A stretch of 64,000 nucleotides of DNA from JAWLBM01 sp041687675 (GTDB lineage Bacteria; Pseudomonadota; Alphaproteobacteria; Rhizobiales; Pleomorphomonadaceae), in NCBI GenBank assembly GCA_041687675.1, contig JAWLBM010000002.1, positions 186,001 through 250,000 of the forward strand. The letters are read 5' to 3'. This document shows positions 34,306 through 46,545 of the stretch, piece by piece. A program made the translations under genes and the position numbers. A model generated the notes under the pieces. That model searched no databases and had not been told where the DNA came from. It was given only the letters and a program-made list of their open reading frames with translations. The first letter of the stretch is position 1; every line of letters starts with the position of its first letter.

Positions 34306-37300
34306 ATGCGGATCGAACGGCGCTTCACCAGGGACGGCCAGTCGGCTTACGCGGACATCGAGTTCCGCCTCGCCGTCAGCGAGATCCGCAACCCGGACGG
34401 TTCGGTGGTGTTCCGCGCCGCGGACATCCAGGTGCCGGCCGCCTGGAGCCAGGTCGCCAGCGACATCCTCGCCCAGAAGTACTTCCGCAAGGCGGGCGTG
34501 CCGAAGGCGCTGAAGAAGGTCGAGGAGCCGACCGTGCCGTCGTGGCTGTGGCGATCGGTGCCGGACGAGACGGCGCTCGCCGCCCTGCCCGAGGGCGAGC
34601 GCTTCGGCGGCGAGACCGACGCCCGCCAGGTGTTCGACCGGCTCGCCGGCACCTGGACCTACTGGGGCTGGAAGGGCGGCTACTTCGACGGCGAGGCGGA
34701 TGCGCGCGCCTTTTTCGACGAGCTGCGCTACATGCTGGCGGCGCAGAAGGTGGCGCCGAACTCGCCGCAGTGGTTCAACACCGGCCTGCACTGGGCCTAC
34801 GGCATCGACGGCCCGGGACAAGGCCACTACTACGTCGACTACCGGACCGGCAAGCTGACCCGCTCGGCCAGCGCCTACGAGCATCCGCAGCCGCACGCCT
34901 GCTTCATCCAGTCGGTCGAGGACGACCTCGTCAACGACGGCGGCATCATGGACCTGTGGGTCCGCGAGGCGCGGCTGTTCAAGTACGGCTCCGGCACCGG
35001 CTCCAACTTCTCCCGCCTTCGCGGCGAGGGCGAGAAGCTCTCCGGCGGCGGCCGGTCCTCCGGCCTGATGAGCTTCCTCAAGATCGGCGACCGGGCGGCC
35101 GGCGCCATCAAGTCGGGCGGCACGACTCGCCGGGCGGCGAAGATGGTGGTGGTCGACATCGACCATCCCGACATCGAGCAGTACATCAACTGGAAGGTCC
35201 GCGAGGAGCAGAAGGTGGCCGCGCTCGTCACCGGCTCGAAGACCTGCTCGCGGCACCTCACCGCCGTCATGCAGGCGATCGCAGGCAGCGACCTCGACGG
35301 CGACGACCGCTTCGACCCGGCCGAGAACGCGGAGCTGAAGCGCGAGATCCGCGCCGCCAAGAAGGCCGCGGTGCCGGAGAACTACATCCGCCGGGTGATC
35401 CAGTTCGCCCGCCAGGGCTACACCTCGATCGAGTTCCCGGTGTTCGACACCGACTGGGACTCGGAGGCCTACCTCACGGTGTCCGGCCAGAACTCCAACA
35501 ACTCCGTGCGCGTCAACGACGACTTCCTGCGCGCGGTGGAGACCGACGGCTCGTGGAACCTCACCGCCCGCAAGGACGGCAAGGTGGTCAAGACGCTGAA
35601 GGCGAAGGCGCTGTGGGAGGACATCGGCTACGCCGCCTGGGCCTCGGCCGACCCCGGCATCCAGTACCACTCCACCATCAACGACTGGCACACCTGCCCG
35701 GCCTCCGGCGAGATCCGCGCGAGCAATCCCTGCTCGGAGTACATGTTCCTCGACGACACGGCCTGCAACCTCGCCTCGCTGAACCTGATGCAGTTCCGCC
35801 GGCCCGACCGGTCGTTCGACATCGACGCCTTCGAGCACGGCTGCCGGCTGTGGACCGTGGTGCTCGAGATCTCGGTCACCATGGCGCAGTTCCCGTCCAG
35901 GGAGATCGCCCAGCTCTCCTACGACTTCCGCACCCTCGGCCTCGGCTACGCCAACATCGGCGGCCTGCTGATGTCGGCGGGCATTCCCTATGACAGCGCC
36001 GAGGGCCGGGCGATCTGCGGCGCGATCACCGCGATCATGACCGGCGTCGCCTACGCCACCTCGGCCGAGATGGCCGGCGAGCTCGGCCCCTTCCCGGGCT
36101 ACAAGAAGAACGCCCAGCACATGCTGCGGGTGATGCGCAACCACCGTCGCGCCGCCCACGGCCAGAAGGACGGCTTCGAGCAGCTGCGCACCCGGCCGGT
36201 GCCGCTCGACCACGCCGCCTGCGCCGACAAGCGCCTCGTCGAGGCCGCCACGGCGGCCTGGGACCGCGCCCTCGCCCTCGGCGAGAAGCACGGCTATCGC
36301 AACGCCCAGGCGACCGTGATCGCGCCGACCGGCACGATCGGGCTCGTCATGGACTGCGACACCACCGGCATCGAGCCGGACTTCGCGCTGGTGAAGTTCA
36401 AGAAGCTCGCGGGCGGCGGCTACTTCAAGATCATCAATCGGGCTGTACCGGAGGCGCTGCGCTCGCTCGGCTACGGCGAGGCGGCGATCGCCGAGATCGA
36501 GGCCTATGCCGTCGGCCACGGCACCATGTCGCAGGCCCCCCATGTCAACCCGACGTCGCTGCGCGCCCGCGGCCTCTCCGACGCGGCGATCGAGAAGGTG
36601 CAGGGGGCGCTGAAGTCGGCCTTCGACATCAAGTTCGTGTTCAACCGCTGGACCCTCGGCGACGACGAGCTGCGCGGCCTCGGCGTGACCGACGCCGAGA
36701 TGGCGGACCCGCAGTTCGACCTCCTCACCCACCTCGGCTTCTCCCGGGCCGAGATCGAGGCGGCCAACACCCACGTCTGCGGGGCGATGACCCTGGAGGG
36801 CGCGCCGCACCTGAAGAGCGAGCACCTGCCGGTGTTCGACTGCGCCAACCCCTGCGGGCGGATCGGCAAGCGGTTCCTGTCGGTGGAGAGCCACATCCAC
36901 ATGATGGCGGCCGCCCAGCCGTTCATCTCGGGCGCGATCTCCAAGACCATCAACATGCCGAACGACGCCACGGTGGAGGACTGCAAGGACGCCTACATGC
37001 TGTCCTGGCGCCTCGCCCTCAAGGCGAACGCGCTCTACCGCGACGGCTCCAAGCTGAGCCAGCCGCTGAACTCGCAGCTTCTCGCCGACGACGAGGAGGA
37101 CGCGGAGGACGCGGCCGAGGCGCTGATCGCCGAGAAGGGCGCGAGCCGCGCCGTCGCCGCGGCCGAGCGGATCGTCGAGCGCATCGTCGAGCGGCGGGTG
37201 CGCGAGCGCGAGAAGATGCCGGACCGCCGCAAGGGCTACACCCAGAAGGCGATCGTCGGCGGCCACAAGGTCTACATCCGCACCGGCGAGTACAATGACG

Positions 37301-37986
37301 GGCGCCTCGGCGAGATCTTCATCGACATGCACAAGGAGGGCGCGGCCTTCCGGGCGATGATGAACAACTTCGCCATCGCCATCTCGCTCGGCCTGCAGTA
37401 CGGCGTGCCGCTGGAGGAATATGTGGAGGCCTTCACCTTCACCCGCTTCGAGCCGGCCGGCATGGTGCAGGGCAACGAGATGATCAAGAACGCGACGTCG
37501 ATCCTCGACTACGTGTTCCGCGAACTCGCCGTCTCCTACCTCGACCGCCACGACCTCGCCCATGTGGTGCCGGACGAGGCCAACAACACCGGCCTCGGCG
37601 GCGGCGTGCGCGAGGAGAAGATGGCCGAGGGCGTGCTGTCGAAGGGCCTGGTGCGCGGCAAGACCGCCCAGTTCAAGGTGGTGGCCGGCACGCCCGAACC
37701 GAAGGGCGCCGCGTCGGGCTCCGCCGTGACCGCCTCGGGCGCGGTGTTCGCCACCGCCCGCGCCGGCTCCAACGTCACCGCCTTCGCGGCGGGCGGCGCG
37801 GCGGCCCTGCGCAAGGAGGAGGTCGAGCCGGCCACGGCCCAGCCCGACTACGCCACCAAGGTCGCCCACGCCCGCATGAAGGGCTACGAGGGCGAGGCCT
37901 GCTCCGAGTGCGGCAACTTCACCATGGTCCGCAACGGCACCTGCCTGAAGTGCGACACCTGCGGCTCGACCAGCGGCTGCAGCTGA
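34306..37986 (+). CDS. nrdJ: Adenosylcobalamin-dependent (class II) ribonucleotide reductase
   Basis: A 1226-residue enzyme making deoxyribonucleotides. NSPQWFNTGLHWAYG, PHACFIQSV with an active-site Cys, KYGSGTGSNFSRLRGEGEKL, the radical site ASNPCSEYMFLDDTACNLAS and ATVIAPTGTIGLVMDCDTTG are conserved. The C-terminus has a Cys-rich zinc-ribbon or redox tail (CSECGNF, CLKCDTCGSTSGCS). The ATG at 34306 (MRIERRFTRDG) is preceded by GAGGG; the open frame upstream gives an Arg-rich leader not seen in the family. It is probably regulated by NrdR through the upstream palindrome. Activity depends on coenzyme B12. Confidence 0.96.
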   Translation: MRIERRFTRDGQSAYADIEFRLAVSEIRNPDGSVVFRAADIQVPAAWSQVASDILAQKYFRKAGVPKALKKVEEPTVPSWLWRSVPDETALAALPEGERFGGETDARQVFDRLAGTWTYWGWKGGYFDGEADARAFFDELRYMLAAQKVAPNSPQWFNTGLHWAYGIDGPGQGHYYVDYRTGKLTRSASAYEHPQPHACFIQSVEDDLVNDGGIMDLWVREARLFKYGSGTGSNFSRLRGEGEKLSGGGRSSGLMSFLKIGDRAAGAIKSGGTTRRAAKMVVVDIDHPDIEQYINWKVREEQKVAALVTGSKTCSRHLTAVMQAIAGSDLDGDDRFDPAENAELKREIRAAKKAAVPENYIRRVIQFARQGYTSIEFPVFDTDWDSEAYLTVSGQNSNNSVRVNDDFLRAVETDGSWNLTARKDGKVVKTLKAKALWEDIGYAAWASADPGIQYHSTINDWHTCPASGEIRASNPCSEYMFLDDTACNLASLNLMQFRRPDRSFDIDAFEHGCRLWTVVLEISVTMAQFPSREIAQLSYDFRTLGLGYANIGGLLMSAGIPYDSAEGRAICGAITAIMTGVAYATSAEMAGELGPFPGYKKNAQHMLRVMRNHRRAAHGQKDGFEQLRTRPVPLDHAACADKRLVEAATAAWDRALALGEKHGYRNAQATVIAPTGTIGLVMDCDTTGIEPDFALVKFKKLAGGGYFKIINRAVPEALRSLGYGEAAIAEIEAYAVGHGTMSQAPHVNPTSLRARGLSDAAIEKVQGALKSAFDIKFVFNRWTLGDDELRGLGVTDAEMADPQFDLLTHLGFSRAEIEAANTHVCGAMTLEGAPHLKSEHLPVFDCANPCGRIGKRFLSVESHIHMMAAAQPFISGAISKTINMPNDATVEDCKDAYMLSWRLALKANALYRDGSKLSQPLNSQLLADDEEDAEDAAEALIAEKGASRAVAAAERIVERIVERRVREREKMPDRRKGYTQKAIVGGHKVYIRTGEYNDGRLGEIFIDMHKEGAAFRAMMNNFAIAISLGLQYGVPLEEYVEAFTFTRFEPAGMVQGNEMIKNATSILDYVFRELAVSYLDRHDLAHVVPDEANNTGLGGGVREEKMAEGVLSKGLVRGKTAQFKVVAGTPEPKGAASGSAVTASGAVFATARAGSNVTAFAAGGAAALRKEEVEPATAQPDYATKVAHARMKGYEGEACSECGNFTMVRNGTCLKCDTCGSTSGCS

Positions 37987-38397
37987 GGCCGGGTTGGTCG
38001 GCAGGCCTGACCTGACGCGTCACTGTATCTGGTCTCAAAGTCGGGAAAGATGGCTCAGTTGACGCTTAAAGATGGCTCGCCGCTCGTGAAAGGCATGCTG
38101 CTTCGCACTCGGGGCGCGTGAAAACGCCTCGAGCGAACGGCAAACGTGCCACAGACAAAGAGCCGGGCGCCCTCAAGGGCGCCCGAAAGGGCGGTGTCAG
38201 AAGAAACTCACGAGGTCCAGTGAGCCCAACCGGCGTGCCGATCAGGCCGCGGAGACCTGACGCCACTCGGCCAGAGCGGCGGAGCACCGAAGCTGATGTT
38301 CGCCCTGCTGTAGAGGTGTCGTTCGAGGTTGAAGTGGGTTGGCCATTCTCCGGGTTGCTTGTTCGAAACCTGGTGCAAGGGTCCGTGGAGGCCCGGG
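37987..38397. other. Intergenic region downstream of nrdJ
   Basis: About 410 bases with lower GC than the flanks and no supported gene. Open frames of 70-170 residues on both strands match no family I recognise. A hairpin at 38165-38184 (GGGCGCCC, loop TCAA, GGGCGCCC) is the only clear structure. This could be a decayed insertion, but no terminal repeats are evident. Confidence 0.4.
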
Positions 38398-39009
38398 TCA
38401 GCTGGTGATACTGGCACCGAGCACGCCGACGCTGTAGGCGATGGCGGCGGCGCCCGAGCCGATCAGCAGCATCTCCAGGCCGGCGCGCAGCCAGTTTCGA
38501 TTCGTAAACAATGCGCGCGCAGCGCCGACGCCGAACAGTGTCAACCCGGCAAGCGCGGCGGCGATCCAAAAGCGTGGACCAGAGAACCAGGGCAGCAGAT
38601 AGGCGAGCAGCGGAATGAAGCCCGCCGTGACGAAGCCCGCAAACGTCGCGAGGCCCGTGCGCGATGCCGCGCGCAGACTGGGCCGCTCTTCACGTTTCGA
38701 ACGCTCCGACAAGACGTTGCTCGCACCCATCGAAACTCCGTCGGCAAACAGATTGGCGAAACCGAGGATCAGGATGATCTGTGTCGAGAGTTCTGCCCCG
38801 GTCACGCCAGCAATAACGGCAAGCGTCGTTACGATGCCGTCGTTGGCGCCATAGATGATTTCGGGCACATAGGTCCGGATCAGCGACTTTATCACCGCGT
38901 CTGCCTTCGCTTGATCTGTGTCGGTGGACCGGATACGGCCGCCAGCCGCCCTGCTCAAACTTGTCGGAGCCGGCCATCGGATCGGCGTCGGCGCTGGCGA
39001 TGCCGCCAT
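38398..39009 (-). CDS. VIT1/CCC1 family iron/manganese transporter-like protein (short)
   Basis: A 203-residue membrane protein. YVPEIIYGANDGIVTTLAVI and FANLFADGVSMGASNVLSER are the VIT1/CCC1 signatures, and ATFAGFVTAGFIPLLAYLLP and AGLEMLLIGSGAAAIAYSVG are the C-terminal helix pairs. About five helices are seen. In yeast and plants this family moves Fe or Mn into vacuoles; bacterial members probably handle the same metals. The first 30 residues are Pro/Ser-rich and may not belong, as a start nearer IKSLIRTYVPE would suit the family. Confidence 0.8.
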   Translation of the reverse strand: MAASPAPTPIRWPAPTSLSRAAGGRIRSTDTDQAKADAVIKSLIRTYVPEIIYGANDGIVTTLAVIAGVTGAELSTQIILILGFANLFADGVSMGASNVLSERSKREERPSLRAASRTGLATFAGFVTAGFIPLLAYLLPWFSGPRFWIAAALAGLTLFGVGAARALFTNRNWLRAGLEMLLIGSGAAAIAYSVGVLGASITS

Positions 39010-39101
39010 CTCACGACGCCGACCAGGCCACCGGGGCTCAAGGCCCGAGGAGCAGGGCCACGAAGCAGGCAGCTGGGTTCACGACCCGCTTTGCCGGAGG
39101 A

Positions 39102-39440
39102 TCAGAACCAGTCCTCGTCGACATCCGTAATCGCGCCGGTGACGGGATCGATCTCGATTTCCACATCGTCGCCGCCGGGTGTGGTCGCCTCGACCTCGTA
39201 GTTGTCCCATTCCATGTCGAAGTCGTGGATGTTCACGTAGCCCAGTTCGCGCAGCCGGGCGACCACTTCGCTCGGCCTCCAGTAGTTCACCGGATCGCGG
39301 ATGTACCGGTCGCCAAACATGCGCTCGGCGGCCAGGTCGGCGTCCCCGATCTGCTCGTCGGTAAGGTCAACCGTCTGGGCCGGAGCCTGAATGGCGAAAA
39401 GCGTTACCGCCGCGGCAGCGACAAGGGTCCTGACGTCCAT
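39102..39440 (-). CDS. Small secreted PepSY-like protein
   Basis: A 112-residue protein with a signal peptide (DVRTLVAAAAVTLFAIQAPA). The C-terminal half has the PepSY pattern: VVARLRELGYVNIHDFDMEW, a strand, then VEIEIDPVTGAITDVDEDWF. Such small PepSY proteins are thought to bind or inhibit periplasmic partners; the partner here is unknown. AAGGAG sits eight bases before the ATG. A candidate EcfG-type promoter lies 40-60 bases upstream. Confidence 0.75.
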   Translation of the reverse strand: MDVRTLVAAAAVTLFAIQAPAQTVDLTDEQIGDADLAAERMFGDRYIRDPVNYWRPSEVVARLRELGYVNIHDFDMEWDNYEVEATTPGGDDVEIEIDPVTGAITDVDEDWF

Positions 39441-39478
39441 GGGTTTCGTCTCCTTGTTTGGAAAAGCCCCGGTCGTCG

Positions 39479-39503
39479 AACACTGCGGCCGGTACCAGGT
39501 TCC
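39479..39503 (-). promoter_or_regulatory. Candidate EcfG-type general stress promoter
   Basis: On the minus strand GGAAC (39503-39499), a 16-base spacer and TGTT (39482-39479) match the alphaproteobacterial EcfG consensus GGAAC-N16/17-CGTT with one mismatch. It is placed 39 bases before the start codon of the PepSY-like gene. Confidence 0.45.
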
Positions 39504-40499
39504 CCGGAATCCGCGGAAATTGCCGGGCGTGCACTGGAGCTGCCAGCCGGCGACCGCCGCCAGCCTAGTGTCATTGGCGATATCGGCGCGCGGCCAAGTC
39601 ATCTGTCCACCCTGCCGGAAAGATGCGGGCTTGATGGCGACGGGTCGGGTCAGGCCCGGACCTGGCTGTCGATCGGGGCCTTGATCGTGCAGCGGAGGCC
39701 CTCGGGCCGCCAGTCGAGATGGTAGTCGCCGCCGAGTTCCCCGGTGATCCCCCGGAGCACCAGGGTTCCAAAGCCCGTGCGCTCGGGCGGCGTCACCGGG
39801 GGGCCGCCGGTTTCGGTCCACTCGAGGACCAGCCGTTCGCCGTCGGCCCGGCGCTCGACGCTCCAGGTCAGCGCCACCCGCCCCTCGGGCCCCGACAGCG
39901 CCCCGTACTTGACCGCATTGGTACAGAGTTCGTGCAGGGCCATGGTCATCGACACCGTGGCGTTGGCCGAAAGCGACAGCGGCGGACCGGCGATCTGGAT
40001 GGCCCGGACCCCGTCGGCCTCGAACGGCGCCAGGGTGGCGGCGGCGACTTCGGCGAGATCGGCGCCGACCCAGTTGCTGCGAGTCAGCAGGTCGTGCGCC
40101 CCGGCGAGGGCGTGGACCCGCTGCTCGAAGGAATCGACGAAGTCGCCCAACGACCGGCTCGAACGGCGGGTCTGGCGCGCCACCGATTGCACCACGGCGA
40201 GCATGTTCTTCACGCGGTGGTTCAGTTCCGCGATCAGCAGCTTCTGCGACGACTCCCAGTTCTTGAAGTCGGTGACGTCGCGCACAAGGCCGGTGCCCTT
40301 CAGCGGCCTGCCGTCCGGGCCGAGCTGGAACATGCCGGTGCCGTGCACATGCCGGATCGAGCCGTCGGGATGGCGGACCCGGTATTCCACGTCGAATGGG
40401 CGCCGCTCCCTGAGCGACTCGGCGATGTCGGCCTCGACGATGGCGCGGTCCTCCGGGAGCATGCGCGCCAGCCAGTCCTCGGCGCAGTTCTCGTTGGGC

Positions 40500-43505
<3,006 letters not shown>

Positions 43506-43708
43506 TCCATCCTCTTTCCGCCCCACGAGGGCACGGATCGTACCAGCCGTCCGGCGGCACGTCACCCGGGGGCGATCCCGGACGCGCCGGACAGCAAGCA
43601 GCAACGGACCGTCGATCGCGCCCCGGGCCATCGGGATGCGCGTTTCACTCCGTGCAATGCAAGGACTTGAGCGGACACGGTGCCGGTCGAAAGGGAGCAG
43701 CAGCCGGG

Positions 43709-44557
43709 TCAGCCGGCGACGGAAACGTCGATCTTCATTCCGAGGAAGGCGTCGGACATCCCGACGAAGCTGCCGGACACCGGCATGATGCGGTCCATGC
43801 TGCGCCCCACCGAGACGGGCACGAGGTTGAAGCCGCCCATCGCGCCGTTGGTGGGGTCGAACGGAATCCAGCCGCCGCCCGGCAGGAACACCTCCGCCCA
43901 GGCGTGCGTGGTCTGCACCCGGCTGCCGGGGTCGGCCATGTCGGTGTGATAGCCGGAGACGAGGCGCGCGCCCAGCCCGAGCCGGCGCGCAGCCTCGACG
44001 AACAGGACGGCGAAGTCGCGGCAGGCGCCCCATCCCCGCGCGATCGTCTCCCGCGGCGTCTGGGTCCCCTCGTCGTCGCGCGACTGGTAGGAAAAGCTCC
44101 GGTGGATGCCGAAGTTGATATCCCGGAGAAGAGCCAGGGTGTCCGTGGGCCGGCCGGCGACAAAGCCCCTCGCCCAGTCGCCGACGACGTCGTCGGGATC
44201 ATCGGCGCGCTCCGGTTCGAGCAGGCCGCCCAGGTCCTGCCGATCCGCGTGCGAGTAGTCGAAGGGATGGAAGAGCGCCGAGTGGGCGATGTCGAAGACC
44301 GGCCAGGGTGGCGACACGACGTCGAGTTCCACCTCGCTGTCGATCAGCAGATGGTCGGTCATCGAGGAGAAGGTCGCCGTCGCCACCGCATTGCCGAAGA
44401 CGTCCTCGGCCCAGGCCAGCGTGGGCTCGGGCCGGACGGTGAGGCTGAACGCCCGGACGTGGACCTCGATCCCGTCGCGCGGCCTCAGGAGGAGCCGGTG
44501 CGGATTGAGGGCGACCGGCGTCCTGTAGCTGTAGCTGGTGCGGTGGCGGATCTTCAT
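43709..44557 (-). CDS. Transglutaminase-like cysteine peptidase family protein
   Basis: A 282-residue protein with an N-terminal beta-rich domain (MKIRHRTSYSYRTPVALNPH, LRPRDGIEVHVRAFSLTVRP) and a transglutaminase core. The catalytic triad is Cys in RGWGACRDFAVLFVEAARRL, His in TTHAWAEVFLPGGGW and Asp in FDPTNGAMGG. No signal peptide, so it is cytoplasmic. Family members act as proteases, amidases or crosslinkers; the substrate is unknown. The ATG overlaps the desaturase stop as ATGA, so the two are coupled. Confidence 0.87.
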   Translation of the reverse strand: MKIRHRTSYSYRTPVALNPHRLLLRPRDGIEVHVRAFSLTVRPEPTLAWAEDVFGNAVATATFSSMTDHLLIDSEVELDVVSPPWPVFDIAHSALFHPFDYSHADRQDLGGLLEPERADDPDDVVGDWARGFVAGRPTDTLALLRDINFGIHRSFSYQSRDDEGTQTPRETIARGWGACRDFAVLFVEAARRLGLGARLVSGYHTDMADPGSRVQTTHAWAEVFLPGGGWIPFDPTNGAMGGFNLVPVSVGRSMDRIMPVSGSFVGMSDAFLGMKIDVSVAG

Positions 44558-45672
44558 CGCGCGGCCGGACTGGCCGCGTCCGGGCCGGCGGCCGCCGGCG
44601 CGGGGCGCTCCGGGGCTCGGGCGGCCAGCTCGCGGAACGAGATCAGCCGTCTCTCCCGCTCGTCCCAGAGCACCAGCCGCACGCAGCGCAGGCTGTCCCG
44701 GATGGTGAGCCGACCGAGATCCCGCAGTTCCGGGAAATCCTGGAGAACAACGGGCAGCCGGTAGAACGGGATGCGGCTCGAAAGGTGATGGACGTGATGC
44801 AGGCCGATGTTGCCGCTGAACCACCTGAGCGGCTGCGGCAGGTCGTAGTGCGAGCTGCCGTGCAGCGCCGCCTGCTCGACGCCCCACTCGTCCGACCTCG
44901 CCCAGTAGGTGTCCTCGAACTGGTGCTGCACGAAGAACAGCCAGACGCCGATCGTCGCGGCCAGCATGACCACCGGCCCATGGACGAGCGCGGCGGTGAC
45001 GGGGCCGACGAGCCAGACCGCCGCGATGGCGGCCGCGAGGAAGCCGAGGTTGGTTCCCATGGTGCTCAGCCAGGCGGCCCTCCGGTCCATGAACCCGACC
45101 GGCAGGCGGTTCTCGATGGCGAACAGGTAGAAGGGGCCGAGGCCGAACATCACCAGCGGGTGCCGGTAGAGCCGGTAGCGCAGCCGGCCGAAGGGACCAC
45201 GCGCCAGGTACTCGTCCACGGTCAGCGTGCCGACGTCGCCGATTCCCCGCCGGTCGAGGTTGCCCGCGCTCGCGTGGTGGACCGCATGGTTGCGCCGCCA
45301 GTGCTCGTAGGGGGTCAGGGTGAGGATCCCGAGCAGCCGGCCGATCCGGTCGTTGGCGACACGGCTCGGAAAGAAGGAGCCGTGGCCACAGTCGTGCTGG
45401 ATCATGAAGAGGCGCACCAGCAGGCCAGCCGTCGGCAGCAGCAGCAGGAGGTAGACGATCGTCCACCCCGCTTCGAGCGCCGCGGCCATGCCCGCCCAGC
45501 CGGCGAGGAAGGGAACGGCGGTCACGGCGACCTCGAAGAAAGCCCGCCGGCGGTCGGCGGAGCGGTAGGGGCGCAGGCGCGAGGCCCAACCCGCCTCGGA
45601 GGAGGCGGGGGGCCGACCCGGAGCGCCGTCAAGAACGCCGGGAACATCTCCGCGGCTCGTATTGGAAACCAT
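44554..45672 (-). CDS. Fatty acid desaturase family protein
   Basis: A 372-residue membrane di-iron enzyme. The three His boxes are present: QHDCGHGSFFPSR, HWRRNHAVHHASAG and NIGLHHVHHLSSR, with four or more hydrophobic helices. This fits acyl-lipid desaturases of the DesA/DesK type; the substrate and position of the double bond are not predictable. The N-terminal 30 residues are Pro/Gly-rich. No clear ribosome-binding site precedes the ATG. It is translationally coupled to the transglutaminase and upstream of cspA on the same strand in reverse order, which suggests a cold-related role. Confidence 0.85.
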   Translation of the reverse strand: MVSNTSRGDVPGVLDGAPGRPPASSEAGWASRLRPYRSADRRRAFFEVAVTAVPFLAGWAGMAAALEAGWTIVYLLLLLPTAGLLVRLFMIQHDCGHGSFFPSRVANDRIGRLLGILTLTPYEHWRRNHAVHHASAGNLDRRGIGDVGTLTVDEYLARGPFGRLRYRLYRHPLVMFGLGPFYLFAIENRLPVGFMDRRAAWLSTMGTNLGFLAAAIAAVWLVGPVTAALVHGPVVMLAATIGVWLFFVQHQFEDTYWARSDEWGVEQAALHGSSHYDLPQPLRWFSGNIGLHHVHHLSSRIPFYRLPVVLQDFPELRDLGRLTIRDSLRCVRLVLWDERERRLISFRELAARAPERPAPAAAGPDAASPAAR

Positions 45673-45786
45673 CGTCAAGGGCAGTGTTCCCGAATTTGGG
45701 TCGAGGCGGGCCGCGGGACAGTATCCCGGCGGCCCCGCAGGTGACTTGCGGGTGCGTCCGTTTCCCGGAGCCAGGCTTGCGCAGGC

Positions 45787-45996
45787 TCAGGCGTTGCGGA
45801 GATTGGTCGCGGCCGGCTTGCCGGTCCGGTCGTCAGGCTCCACGTCGAAGGACAGCTTCTGCCCCTCGACGAGCGCGGGCAGGCCCGCCCGCTCCACGGC
45901 GGACGCGTGGACGAACACGTCCGGGCCACCGCCCTCCTGCTCGATGAAGCCATAGCCCTTCTGGCCATTGAAGAATTTCACTGTTCCTACGGTCAT
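45787..45996 (-). CDS. cspA: Cold-shock domain protein
   Basis: A 69-residue single-stranded nucleic-acid-binding protein. The RNA-binding motifs KGYGFIEQEGGG (RNP1) and VFVHASAVERAG (RNP2) are intact in a five-strand OB-fold. GAGGAG precedes the ATG by ten bases. The AT-rich sequence upstream (45997-46150) could be a long cold-responsive leader, as in many csp genes. The symbol follows the usual family name; paralogue identity is not settled. Confidence 0.93.
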   Translation of the reverse strand: MTVGTVKFFNGQKGYGFIEQEGGGPDVFVHASAVERAGLPALVEGQKLSFDVEPDDRTGKPAATNLRNA

Positions 45997-46545
45997 TTCG
46001 AACTCCTCGCGTCGATGTGGCATACGTCTTCCCGAAAAATTTCCCGGCACATCCGGAATTTCGTCGGCGCAAAATACATCGACAATTCGATCTCTAATCT
46101 ACTTGAAATGTAAGATCCTTCCAGAAATTTTCAAGCGACGGGAAATTTTATTGAACCTGATGCGTTCGATGGTACTTGGTTCGGGCAAGAACAGAACGCG
46201 GTTCGACGGCACATTGTTTCGCAGCGATCCGCCCGGCCCCGCAGATGTGAACGGGCGCGGCGCCGGCAACGGAGCACCGTCCGCCTCGGATGACGGGCCG
46301 ACCCGGAGCCGGGGATGGCTGCGCCGCGGGTTCCCGGTAGCTGGCCGATCATTAATTCTTGGTTGAATTTTCGGCCGGTAACGACCATCTTTCGATATGA
46401 GCTCGTGGCATCGCCGATCACAAGGCAAGAAAAAGCCTTCTACGAAAAAGTTCCCGGTTCGAGAACAATTTTCAGACCTGCAGGGAATTTTTCCGGAATG
46501 ACGATCGGGATTCGCCCAAGAACCAGCTGGTGAAGGAGATTACCC
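45997..46545. other. AT-rich intergenic region with repeated GGGAAATTTT motifs
   Basis: About 550 bases between cspA and the small gene at 46546, noticeably lower in GC. The motif GGGAAATTTT or a near match occurs at 46045-46037 (minus), 46140-46149 (plus) and 46483-46492 (plus). One forms part of an EcfG-like promoter. Open frames across the region are short and not recognisable. Confidence 0.45.
46141..46166 (+). promoter_or_regulatory. Candidate EcfG-like promoter in the cspA-upstream region
   Basis: GGAAA (46141-46145), a 17-base spacer and CGTT (46163-46166) differ from the EcfG consensus at one position of the -35. It points to the gene at 46546, 380 bases away, so it could drive a leader or a small RNA. 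Confidence 0.3.

Noticed and set aside
34234..37869. A 1211-codon open frame antisense to nrdJ
   Set aside because: Composition is Arg/Ala/Gly/His-rich with no domain. The plus strand encodes a clear class II ribonucleotide reductase.
38118..38408. A 96-codon open frame downstream of nrdJ
   Set aside because: No family match, weak start context and unusual composition. It may be part of a decayed element, but no evidence supports translation.
45667..45690. EcfG-like GGAAC with GTT 16 bases later before the desaturase
   Set aside because: The spacing is one base short of the consensus and the -10 overlaps the start codon of the desaturase, so it would initiate inside the gene.
46174..46366. 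A possible 64-codon reading frame downstream of the EcfG-like site at 46141
   Set aside because: Gly/Pro/Arg-rich with no ribosome-binding site or homology that I can see. A small RNA is as likely.
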